Made by a program: the position numbers and the translations under genes. DNA of 8,202 nucleotides from Planctomycetota bacterium (GTDB lineage: Bacteria; Planctomycetota; Planctomycetia; Pirellulales; Pirellulaceae). Shown one piece after another: positions 1 through 6,196 of the stretch; position 1 is the stretch's first letter; each line of letters opens with the position of its first letter. The stretch is from the NCBI GenBank assembly GCA_019347795.1, contig JAHWKS010000187.1:1-8202 (forward strand), read 5' to 3'. The notes beneath the pieces are model-generated. The model searched no databases and was not told the origin of the DNA. It worked only from the letters and a program-made list of their open reading frames with translations.

Positions 1-1
1 C

Positions 2-2335
2 GCCGAAGAGCTGCAGCGTCTGCCGCCGCCGCGAGACGCGTCGCCCCTGCAGCGGGCCCTCGCGCGGCTGCACAAGCAAGGCGATGTCGCCGGCCGCTAC
101 GAGGCGCTGGAAAAAGAGCTGCGTCGCGGGCAAAAGCAGGCGGAGATCGACCTCAAAAAACTCCCGCTCTGGAAAGGATCTCTCGAAGAGCTGGAGCCGC
201 TGTCGATTCCCCCCGAAGAAATCATCGCCGCGTTCGAAGAGCGTCTGAATGGCGCTGGGATCGATCTCCAGCGGCTTTCCGAACAGCGCGGCGAGGCGTC
301 GCGCCGCGTGAGCGAGCTTGACCAGCGGCTGCGACAGCTCGACTTAGAGCACGACGTGCCGACCGAGGAGAGTCTTTCTGAGGCCCGCCGGCGTCGCGAC
401 GCATGTTGGCGGGATGTCCGGGCATTGCTCCGCGATGGCGCCAGGCAGCCGGAAGACGGCGAGTCGTTGGAGGCGGCATTCGAGCGGAGCGTCGTCGAGG
501 CCGATGCGCTGGCCGATCGGCTGCGTCGCGAGGCGGAGCGCGTCGGCGTGAAGTCGCAGCTCATGGCCGAGCGGGATGCTCAGAGGGACGCGCTCGCGGA
601 GCTTTCCACGGCCGTCGAAGCCGCGGAGGCGAAGCTCGCCGAGGCAGAGGATCAGTGGCGGCGGCAATGGACCGCGGCAGGGCTGGCGCCGCTCTCGCCG
701 CGCGAGATGCGGTCCTGGCGCCGGATGCAGGCGGAGCTGGTCGCGGCCGCCGAGTCGCTGCGCCGCCAGTCCGAGGAAGTCGCGGGCTTGCGGTCCGGGA
801 TCGACGCCTGCCGCGAGGAACTCCGCGATTGCCTGGCGAAGCTTGCCATGCGCCCCGAAGATGACGAGGCGCCGCTGGCCGACCTCACGGCAATGTGCGA
901 GGCAGCATTAAAGACGGTTCAAGATACCGAGCTGCGCCGCGAGCAGGTCCAGCGGGACGCCGCCCGACAGGAGAGAGAAGCCAAGGCCGCGGGTGACGCG
1001 CTCGAGCAGGCTCGTCAGGCCCTCGATGCTTGGCGCACCCGGTGGGGCGGCGCCACCGAGCGGTTGCGACTGCAGCACGACTCGGACCCGACGGTTGCTT
1101 CCGCCGTACTCGATGCGATCGATGCGCTGTTCGCCAAAATTCGCGAGGCGGAAAGCCTGACTGCCGAACGCATTGAACCGATCGCCGCCGAAGCCCGCCT
1201 CTTCGCACAAAACGTGAAGACGGTGTGCGAAGGCGCGGCGCCGGACCTGCTGAACATCCCCTACCCGAAGGCGACCACGGAACTGCACCACCGCCTGGAA
1301 AAAGCGCGGCAAGCTCGCGACCGGCTCGCGGAGTTGCAAAAGCTGTGCGACCGGGAGCGAGAGCGGAAGGCGGCCGCCGATGAATCGCTCATTCAGGCCG
1401 ACGCGGAGCTGGAGCTTTTGTGCCGGGAAGCCGGTTCCTCGCCCGATCAGCTTTTGGCCGTCGAGCAAAAGGCACAGCGGCAGCGCGAGTTGCAAAGTCG
1501 GCTGGAGGAAATTGAGAGCCGCCTCCGTCATGAAGCAGCCGGCAAGCCGCTGGGCGATTTGGTCGCCGAAGCGATGGCGGAAGACGCCGATCATCTTTCC
1601 GCCGCCGCCGGCCGGCTACAGCAAGAGATCCGCGAGGCGACGGCGGAGCTGGAGCAGGTGAATCAGACGATCGGAGAAGAGTCGGCGGAGTTGAAACGAA
1701 TGGACGGAAGCGCGGTCGCCGCCGCGGCGCAGGAAGAGGCGGAGCAGCTCGTGGCGCAGCTTCGCGATGAATCGGAGCGATACGTCCGCCTGCGGTTGGC
1801 GGCCGAAGTGCTGCAACTGGCCATCCAGCGGCATCGCGAGAAAAACCAGGGCCCGGTGCTTCAGCGGGCCGGCGATTTATTCCGCGAGTTGACGCTCGGC
1901 TCCTTCGACCGGCTGGCGGTCGATTACAACGACGCCGGCGAGCCGGTGCTGGTGGGCGTCCGCCCGGGCGGCGGACAGAAGGTCGGCGTGGAGGGGATGA
2001 GCGACGGCTCGTGCGATCAGCTCTACCTTGCCTTACGGCTGGCGAGTCTGGAGCATTATCTCGACCGCCACCCGCCGCTCCCGTTCATCGTGGACGACAT
2101 CCTGCTCACCTTCGACGACGACCGCGCCGCCGCCGCCCTCCGCGTCCTGGGGGACCTGAGCCGCCGCACCCAAGTCCTCTTCTTCACCCATCACCACCGC
2201 CTGGTCGAGCTGGCGAAGAAGCATCTTCCCGGGCCGCTCGTCCATTTCCACCGCCTCCCCAGCCCGATCGATTCCACAACCAACGGCGAAGAGCAGAAAG
2301 AAAACGACCCGCACGTGCGAACGTTGTTCGCGTGA
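2..2335 (+). CDS. YhaN-like SMC/RecN-type coiled-coil ATPase, C-terminal part (5' end outside window)
   Basis: The frame is open from base 2 with no stop before TGA at 2333-2335, so the gene enters from the left; the GTG at 308 is an internal codon, not a start. 777 residues are visible. Most of it is Glu/Arg/Ala/Leu-rich heptad-like coiled coil (roughly visible residues 1-330 and 400-620). The C-terminal ATPase half follows: an ABC-signature-like SDGSCDQLYLALRLA near residue 667, a Walker B strand PFIVDDILLTFDD with the acidic pair at 698-699, and an H-loop FFTHHHR with His near 730. This order is that of the YhaN/AAA_27 branch of SMC/Rad50-like ATPases, which usually pair with an SbcD/YhaO-like nuclease in double-strand-break processing; such a partner would lie upstream, unseen. 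The Walker A lobe is also outside the window. The protein is presumably cytoplasmic. Its stop lies 8 bases from the stop of the convergent glycosylase gene. Family is fairly sure; the exact role is inference. Confidence 0.88.
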   Translation, partial: AEELQRLPPPRDASPLQRALARLHKQGDVAGRYEALEKELRRGQKQAEIDLKKLPLWKGSLEELEPLSIPPEEIIAAFEERLNGAGIDLQRLSEQRGEASRRVSELDQRLRQLDLEHDVPTEESLSEARRRRDACWRDVRALLRDGARQPEDGESLEAAFERSVVEADALADRLRREAERVGVKSQLMAERDAQRDALAELSTAVEAAEAKLAEAEDQWRRQWTAAGLAPLSPREMRSWRRMQAELVAAAESLRRQSEEVAGLRSGIDACREELRDCLAKLAMRPEDDEAPLADLTAMCEAALKTVQDTELRREQVQRDAARQEREAKAAGDALEQARQALDAWRTRWGGATERLRLQHDSDPTVASAVLDAIDALFAKIREAESLTAERIEPIAAEARLFAQNVKTVCEGAAPDLLNIPYPKATTELHHRLEKARQARDRLAELQKLCDRERERKAAADESLIQADAELELLCREAGSSPDQLLAVEQKAQRQRELQSRLEEIESRLRHEAAGKPLGDLVAEAMAEDADHLSAAAGRLQQEIREATAELEQVNQTIGEESAELKRMDGSAVAAAAQEEAEQLVAQLRDESERYVRLRLAAEVLQLAIQRHREKNQGPVLQRAGDLFRELTLGSFDRLAVDYNDAGEPVLVGVRPGGGQKVGVEGMSDGSCDQLYLALRLASLEHYLDRHPPLPFIVDDILLTFDDDRAAAALRVLGDLSRRTQVLFFTHHHRLVELAKKHLPGPLVHFHRLPSPIDSTTNGEEQKENDPHVRTLFA

Positions 2336-2343
2336 TGCTCCGG

Positions 2344-2928
2344 CTAAACCATCTCCGGCGTCAGGGGACCGCCCTCGGGCAGCGTGTCGCGCAGGGGGCA
2401 TTCCTCGCAGCGCGGCGACTTGCGGCAGTGGGCGTTGCCCAACCGCACGAGCAGGGCGTGGTATTCGTTGTAGAGCGGCGCCTCGGCGGGGAGGCTGGAC
2501 TCGACGTGCTCTTTGATCGCGTGGTAGTCGGCGTCGAAATCGATCCACCCGTGACGCTTGAATATGCGGGCGGTGTAGGCGTCCACCACAAACGTCGGCT
2601 TGCCGGCCGCGTAGAGGAGGATCGAGTCGGCCGTCTCCGGGCCGATGCCGTTGAGCGCCAGGAGTTTCTCGCGAAGCGTCTCCGTATCGGCCGCGAACAT
2701 CGCCTCCAGCGAGCTGTCGTACTCGTCCACGATGAAGCGAATCAAGTTTTTCAGCCGCCGCGCCTTGAGGCGGAAATAGCCGGCCGGGCGAACCAGCTCG
2801 CTCAGCTCTTCATCGCTCAGGCGGTGAAGCGACTCCACGTGCAAGGCGCCGGCCTCGCGGAGATTGGCGATTGCTCGCTCGACGTTACGCCACGCGGCGT
2901 TCTGCGTGAGCACTGCCCCGACCATCAC
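2344..2928 (-). CDS. Endonuclease III superfamily (HhH-GPD) DNA glycosylase, main intact portion after an in-frame TAG
   Basis: This 194-residue frame starts at GTG 2928 or ATG 2925. It carries the HhH-GPD core: the VGAVLTQN helix at its start, the helix-hairpin-helix LNGIGPETAD (residues 92-101), the catalytic Asp in FVVDAYT (Asp116), and a C-terminal Cys cluster C168-x5-C174-x2-C177. In E. coli endonuclease III the residue after GVGR is the catalytic Lys; here that position is Glu98, so a monofunctional base-excision glycosylase without strong lyase activity is inferred. A fourth cluster Cys is not visible, so [4Fe-4S] binding is uncertain. The piece lacks the first helix of the fold, which lies in the same frame upstream of the TAG at 2931-2929. 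No good Shine-Dalgarno precedes GTG 2928, so independent translation is doubtful. The gene either was functional as 2344-3009 or still is, if the TAG is a sequencing error. It is convergent with the YhaN-like gene. Confidence 0.8.
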   Translation of the reverse strand: MMVGAVLTQNAAWRNVERAIANLREAGALHVESLHRLSDEELSELVRPAGYFRLKARRLKNLIRFIVDEYDSSLEAMFAADTETLREKLLALNGIGPETADSILLYAAGKPTFVVDAYTARIFKRHGWIDFDADYHAIKEHVESSLPAEAPLYNEYHALLVRLGNAHCRKSPRCEECPLRDTLPEGGPLTPEMV

Positions 2929-3009
2929 CTACAGCGGCGGTTCCGCCGGCCACCAATTCTGCGGCCCGTACGCGGTCAGGAGCCGCGCGTAAATCTCGTC
3001 ATGCGTCAT
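2929..3009 (-). pseudogene. 5' fragment of the same endonuclease III-like gene, ended by an amber codon
   Basis: From ATG 3009 the frame encodes 26 residues (MTHDEIYARLL then AYGPQNWWPAEPPL) and stops at TAG 2931-2929. It is in exactly the same frame as the downstream 194-residue piece, with no gap. The GPQNWWPAE segment, followed directly by VMVGAVLTQN, is the normal N-terminus of this glycosylase family, where the codon at the TAG position typically encodes Glu (P-F-E-V-M-V-G). GAG to TAG is a single-base change. The ATG at 3009 is chosen over the upstream in-frame ATG at 3117 because it has a GGAG Shine-Dalgarno 7 bases upstream and because 3009 to 2344 would give 221 residues, the usual family size. 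The upstream extension has no recognisable domain. Confidence 0.7.
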
Positions 3010-3016
3010 GAGTCTG

Positions 3017-3020
3017 CTCC
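3017..3020 (-). promoter_or_regulatory. Ribosome binding site of the endonuclease III-like gene
   Basis: On the minus strand GGAG occurs 7 bases before ATG 3009. It supports translation starting ahead of the amber codon and so supports reading the locus as one interrupted gene. Confidence 0.55.
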
Positions 3021-3158
3021 GTAACGCGGGCGGCTCGCTTGCGCACCATTGCTCATCGGCGGCAACACAGGCGGCCGGCTGTTGTACGATGGGGGACGAA
3101 TTCGTGCGGATTGTCAACCCCGTCCAAGGGAAGAATTCTACGCGGCGGAAAACGCCCT

Positions 3159-3187
3159 TTGTTGGCTTTGGCAGACCGGTTTATAAT
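3159..3187 (+). promoter_or_regulatory. Candidate sigma-70 type promoter of the DUF2617-sulfatase unit
   Basis: A perfect -10 hexamer TATAAT lies at 3182-3187, with TTGTTG at 3159-3164 as a weak -35 at 17-base spacing (only the TTG matches). Transcription would start near 3194, giving a leader of about 64 bases before GTG 3258. The TATAAT overlaps an in-frame ATG (3186), which would therefore be upstream of the transcript and is not a credible start. Confidence 0.45.
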
Positions 3188-3242
3188 GGCCCCTGTCGAA
3201 CGATCATTCGGGCGGCATGAAAATAAATCGCTCAATGCGAAT

Positions 3243-3248
3243 AAAGGA
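3243..3248 (+). promoter_or_regulatory. Ribosome binding site that fixes the start of the DUF2617-like gene
   Basis: AAAGGA ends 9 bases before GTG 3258. It selects this GTG over longer in-frame starts at 3039 and 3186, whose extra N-terminal residues are basic, low in complexity and look untranslated. Confidence 0.6.
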
Positions 3249-3257
3249 ATAGACGAC

Positions 3258-3797
3258 GTGTTATCGGTCAGGCCCAAGGTCGCGGAGCTGCTGTTTCAAG
3301 TCTATGGCCGCTCGCTCCACCCGGAGCTGTTTGAAATCTACGAGAGTCGGGAGCTGGAGCGGGGCGGCTACCGAGTGCGGGTGGACATCACCAGCGCCGG
3401 GCACGTTGTCTCCTGGCGGTACGGCGGGCTGACGCTGACCGAGGTGGCCGCCTCGGCCCATCATCCCCTGCCGCAAAAGCGCCGGCTGATGTCTTACCGC
3501 CTGCGGGGCGAACGGGACGACCGCATCGAGTGCCGCGGCGGGGTGACCTACCAGATGAATTTTCAACTGGAGACGGTCGATCCACACGTCTTCTGGACTT
3601 TTCAGCAGGAGCTGGCGCACGACGGGCAGCGGCAGGGAATGCTCTACACCTTCGACTCCAGCGGACGCATGGCCCTGGGCGCCTTGAGCTACATCTATCT
3701 TGAGACGCGGAACCGCCAGCTCCTGGTGCAGGCCTTCCACACCTTCCCCGACGATTACGCAATCGTCAAAAGCCAGTCGGCGTTCCAGCTCCCGTAG
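3258..3797 (+). CDS. Conserved hypothetical protein, probable DUF2617 family
   Basis: 179 residues starting VLSVRPKVAELLFQVYGR, with initiation at GTG 3258. I recognise the pattern of a well-conserved planctomycete protein usually labelled DUF2617: the segments ITSAGHVVSWRYGGLTLTEV (about 42-61), KRRLMSYRLRGERDDRIECR (about 74-93), QLETVDPHVFWTFQQEL and the C-terminal VQAFHTFPDDYAIVKSQS. No signal peptide or membrane span is seen, so it should be cytoplasmic. The composition suggests a compact alpha/beta protein, and I see no catalytic motif. Biochemical function is unknown. It is preceded by a TATAAT element and its stop is 21 bases before the sulfatase start on the same strand, so cotranscription is likely; a functional link is not shown. 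The family label is from memory of the sequence type and could be wrong, but the gene itself is secure. Confidence 0.75.
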   Translation: MLSVRPKVAELLFQVYGRSLHPELFEIYESRELERGGYRVRVDITSAGHVVSWRYGGLTLTEVAASAHHPLPQKRRLMSYRLRGERDDRIECRGGVTYQMNFQLETVDPHVFWTFQQELAHDGQRQGMLYTFDSSGRMALGALSYIYLETRNRQLLVQAFHTFPDDYAIVKSQSAFQLP

Positions 3798-3818
3798 CCG
3801 GCGCCGGGGCGAAAGCGG

Positions 3819-5645
3819 GTGATGATGATGCGCAGAGTTCTGCTTCCCCCTTGCGCGCTGGCGGCGATCATTCTCGGGCTCTCGCGCGGGGCGCCGGCTG
3901 AGCAGAACGCTGCACGCCCGAACGTTCTCCTGATCCTGACCGACGATCAGGGCTACGGCGATCTCGGCCTGCACGGCAATCCGCACCTGCGAACGCCGAA
4001 CCTCGACGCGCTGGGAAAGTCGGGCGTTCGCTTTGAGCGGTTCTACGTCAACTCCTTCTGCGCCCCGACGCGGGCGGCGCTTGTGACCGGACGTTACCCG
4101 CTTCGCTGCGGCGTGTGGGGAGTCACTCACAACAAAGAGGCGATGCGGCCGAGCGAGGTGACGCTCGCTGAGGCGCTCCGCGGCGCCGGCTACCGCACCG
4201 CCTGCATCGGCAAGTGGCACAACGGCGAACAGTATCCCTACACGCCGCCGGGCCAAGGGTTCGACGAGTTTCTCGGATTCTGCAATGGCCACACGAACAA
4301 CTATTTCGACGCCGCGCTGACCCGCGGCTCGCAGCAGGTGGAAACCCGCGGCTTCATCTCCGACGTTCTCACCGACGACGCGATCCGCTTCATCCGAGAG
4401 ACAAAGGACCAGCCGTTCTTCTGCTACCTCTCGTTCAACGCGCCGCACTCGCCGCACCAGGCGCCGGATCGGCATTACGAAAAGTTTCGCAAGCAGGGAT
4501 TCGATGAGGCGGTATCCGCGTTCTACGCCATGTGCGAGAACATCGACAAGAACATCGGCCGGCTGCTGGCGACGCTCGAAGAAGCCGGACGGGACGAGAA
4601 CACCATCGTCCTCTTCCTCACCGACAACGGCGGCACGGCGGGCGTCAAGATCTACAACGCACGCATGCGGGGCGGGAAGACGAGCGTCCATGAAGGCGGC
4701 TGCCGCGTCCCGCTCTTCCTCCGCTGGCCGGCGCGATGGCGAGAGCCGCGGGTGATCGAGCAGATCGCCTCCCACATCGACCTTTATCCGACGCTGCTGG
4801 AGTTGTGCGGCGTGGAGAAGCCGGACGGCCCGCCGCTGGACGGCGTATCTCTCGTTCCCCTGCTCGACGGCGCCGGCGCCGATTGGCCGGAGCGCGTGTT
4901 GTTCACGCACAACCCGATCTCCCGAAACAACGGCTACCCCGGCGCCGTGCGAACGCAGCGCTGGCGACTGGTGCGGACGATTCGCGGCCCCCAAGGCGGC
5001 TCCAGCGCCAAGCCCAACGACGACGACGCCTCGCCCTGGCGGCTGTACGACATGGCGGCCGATCCCGGCGAGACGCAGGATTTATCGCGCGAGCGGCCGG
5101 AGGTCGTCGGCCGTCTCAGCCGACTTTATGAGGCTTGGCTGGACGACACGGCGAAGCAAGGCCTGGAGCGGTTTCCGCTTCCGGTCGGCCATGACGAGGA
5201 GAACCCAGTCACGCTCAACGCGCCGCAGGCGTACTTCGAAGGCAGCCTGCAATTCGATCACGGTCCCGGCTACGCCCATGACTGGCTCACCGATTGGAGC
5301 GATCGCGACTCGAAAGTGTGGTTCGATCTCGACGTGGTGCGCGGCGGCGACTACGAGTTGACGCTCCGCTACGCATGCCCGGAGGCGCCGGGCCGCGCGA
5401 AGCTGCGCATCGACGCCGGCGACGAAGCTCTGGAAGTCGCCGTGCCGGCCGCCGCCGCCCCGGCGATTCCGCTGCCGCATCGCGACGACCGCAGCCGCCG
5501 GCGCTACGTCCACCGCGACTGGGCCGAGCTCCCGCTGGGACGCCTCCCTCTCTCGCCGGGCCGCCGCCGCATAACCATCGAACTGGCGCCCGGCCCCGAG
5601 CTTCCCGATTTGGAAATCAAAGGTCTGACGCTCAGTAGAATGTAG
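3819..5645 (+). CDS. Secreted sulfatase (arylsulfatase family, formylglycine type) with C-terminal beta-rich module
   Basis: A 608-residue hydrolase of sulfate esters, probably on polysaccharides. A signal peptide covers residues 1-27 (basic MRR, hydrophobic stretch, APA before EQ), so it is exported. The sulfatase core follows: metal-binding TDDQ at Asp42-Asp43; the signature CAPTRAALVTGR with Cys81, the residue an anaerobic or FGE-type maturase would turn into formylglycine; GKWH with Lys132 and His134; APHSP with His210; TDNGG with Asp269-Asn270; GGKTSVHEGG with Lys287. All expected active-site residues are present. From about residue 470 (AYFEGSLQFDHG) a Trp/Tyr-rich, strand-rich extension runs to the end; it may be a carbohydrate-binding-like sandwich. 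The start is ambiguous: GTG ATG ATG ATG occur in tandem (3819-3830), with only a weak GCGGG upstream. It lies 21 bases after the DUF2617-like gene. The substrate cannot be told from sequence. Confidence 0.93.
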   Translation: MMMMRRVLLPPCALAAIILGLSRGAPAEQNAARPNVLLILTDDQGYGDLGLHGNPHLRTPNLDALGKSGVRFERFYVNSFCAPTRAALVTGRYPLRCGVWGVTHNKEAMRPSEVTLAEALRGAGYRTACIGKWHNGEQYPYTPPGQGFDEFLGFCNGHTNNYFDAALTRGSQQVETRGFISDVLTDDAIRFIRETKDQPFFCYLSFNAPHSPHQAPDRHYEKFRKQGFDEAVSAFYAMCENIDKNIGRLLATLEEAGRDENTIVLFLTDNGGTAGVKIYNARMRGGKTSVHEGGCRVPLFLRWPARWREPRVIEQIASHIDLYPTLLELCGVEKPDGPPLDGVSLVPLLDGAGADWPERVLFTHNPISRNNGYPGAVRTQRWRLVRTIRGPQGGSSAKPNDDDASPWRLYDMAADPGETQDLSRERPEVVGRLSRLYEAWLDDTAKQGLERFPLPVGHDEENPVTLNAPQAYFEGSLQFDHGPGYAHDWLTDWSDRDSKVWFDLDVVRGGDYELTLRYACPEAPGRAKLRIDAGDEALEVAVPAAAAPAIPLPHRDDRSRRRYVHRDWAELPLGRLPLSPGRRRITIELAPGPELPDLEIKGLTLSRM

Positions 5646-5664
5646 CCACTTGTCCAAAGATAGG

Positions 5665-5679
5665 CGCTGGCGTCCAGCG
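5665..5679 (+). terminator. Hairpin downstream of the sulfatase gene, possible 3' end
   Basis: CGCTGG (5665-5670), loop CGT, CCAGCG (5674-5679): a perfect 6-base-pair stem starting 19 bases after the sulfatase stop. No T-run follows, so it is not a classical intrinsic terminator; it could stabilise an mRNA end or act with Rho. Confidence 0.3.
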
Positions 5680-5822
5680 GCAATGCGATAGGCATGGCAG
5701 ATTCCCCACCGAGCTTGCCTCGGCGGCGATGAAGGAGTGTGGCAACTGCCCGCGAAACAAACCGTCGCTCCTGTCCGCCATCTCGCCTGGAACTCCGCTG
5801 GAACGAACTCCGCGGGAAGCGC

Positions 5823-5851
5823 TTGCTCCGAGGGGAGCCGCGGTTTAGGAT
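5823..5851 (+). promoter_or_regulatory. Weak candidate promoter for the small membrane protein gene
   Basis: TTGCTC (5823-5828) and TAGGAT (5846-5851) are 17 bases apart; three of six and four of six positions match the sigma-70 consensus. Transcription would start near 5858, about 34 bases before ATG 5892. A 9-base direct repeat GAACTCCGC lies just upstream at 5790-5798 and 5805-5813. Confidence 0.3.
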
Positions 5852-5881
5852 GAAACGCTGTTATTCATCCGCTGAGCCATC

Positions 5882-5887
5882 AAGGAG
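5882..5887 (+). promoter_or_regulatory. Ribosome binding site of the small membrane protein gene
   Basis: AAGGAG lies 4 bases before ATG 5892. The spacing is short but the match is strong, and it favours ATG 5892 over the in-frame ATG at 5850, which has no usable site. Confidence 0.45.
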
Positions 5888-5891
5888 CGCT

Positions 5892-6167
5892 ATGGCCCCT
5901 GATCCCCGCGTGACGTTCTGGGACCGAATCTCGGATTTTCTGCCGCCCTGGAACCCGCCTGAGGTGAACCCGCTCATGGTTCATTCGTCCGGCAGGCTGC
6001 TCGGCCGCAAGGGAATGCCGGACGAGGCGACGGGGCAGCGGCGCTGGCTCAACTGGCTGGCGGCCGCGGTGACGGCCATCGGCGTGATGCTTCTCTTGAC
6101 CAAAATAGCGTGGGGCGAAGCGCCGTCGCGACGTTTGACCCCGGCCGCCGCGCTGACCAGCCAGTAG
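5892..6167 (+). CDS. Small hypothetical single-pass membrane protein
   Basis: 91 residues from ATG 5892, preceded by AAGGAG. I do not recognise a family. The N-terminal half is Pro/Trp-rich and soluble (TFWDRISDFLPPWNPP), then comes a basic stretch (GQRRW, residues 48-52) and one clear hydrophobic span, about 53-74 (LNWLAAAVTAIGVMLLLTKIAW), followed by a short polar tail. By the positive-inside rule the N-terminal 50 residues should face the cytoplasm. Codon third positions are mostly G/C, as in neighbouring genes, which supports real coding. The frame is open further upstream, with an alternative ATG at 5850. It is convergent with the anti-sigma-like gene (29 bases between stops). A reverse-strand frame over the same bases was judged a shadow. 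Confidence 0.6.
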   Translation: MAPDPRVTFWDRISDFLPPWNPPEVNPLMVHSSGRLLGRKGMPDEATGQRRWLNWLAAAVTAIGVMLLLTKIAWGEAPSRRLTPAAALTSQ

Positions 6168-6181
6168 GGCGGTCGCGCCGA

Positions 6182-6196
6182 CGGCCTTCGCGGCCG
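6182..6196. terminator. Short hairpin between convergent stops
   Basis: CGGCC (6182-6186), loop TTCGC, GGCCG (6192-6196). It sits between the stop of the small membrane protein and the stop of the anti-sigma-like gene, where a shared bidirectional terminator would be expected. The stem is only 5 base pairs and has no T-run on either strand, so support is weak. Confidence 0.22.

Noticed and set aside
908..1594. A 228-residue minus-strand frame inside the YhaN-like gene
   Set aside because: The plus-strand coiled-coil frame is continuous through this stretch and leads to the ATPase motifs; the reverse frame has no recognisable domain.
2011..3024. A 337-residue plus-strand frame across the end of the ATPase gene and the glycosylase gene
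   Set aside because: It overlaps two genes with conserved motifs in other frames and starts with Pro/Arg-rich low-complexity sequence; a shadow frame.
3112..3117. Perfect TTGACA on the minus strand upstream of the glycosylase gene, next to a 10-base palindrome ACGAATTCGT (3096-3105)
   Set aside because: No acceptable -10 hexamer lies 16-18 bases downstream (CCCCCA, CCCCAT, CCCATC), so a promoter cannot be supported.
3261..4994. A 577-residue open frame on the minus strand opposite the DUF2617-like and sulfatase genes
   Set aside because: It is antisense to two genes with clear motifs; its translation is Arg/Val/Ala-rich without recognisable domains, as expected from a GC-rich shadow frame.
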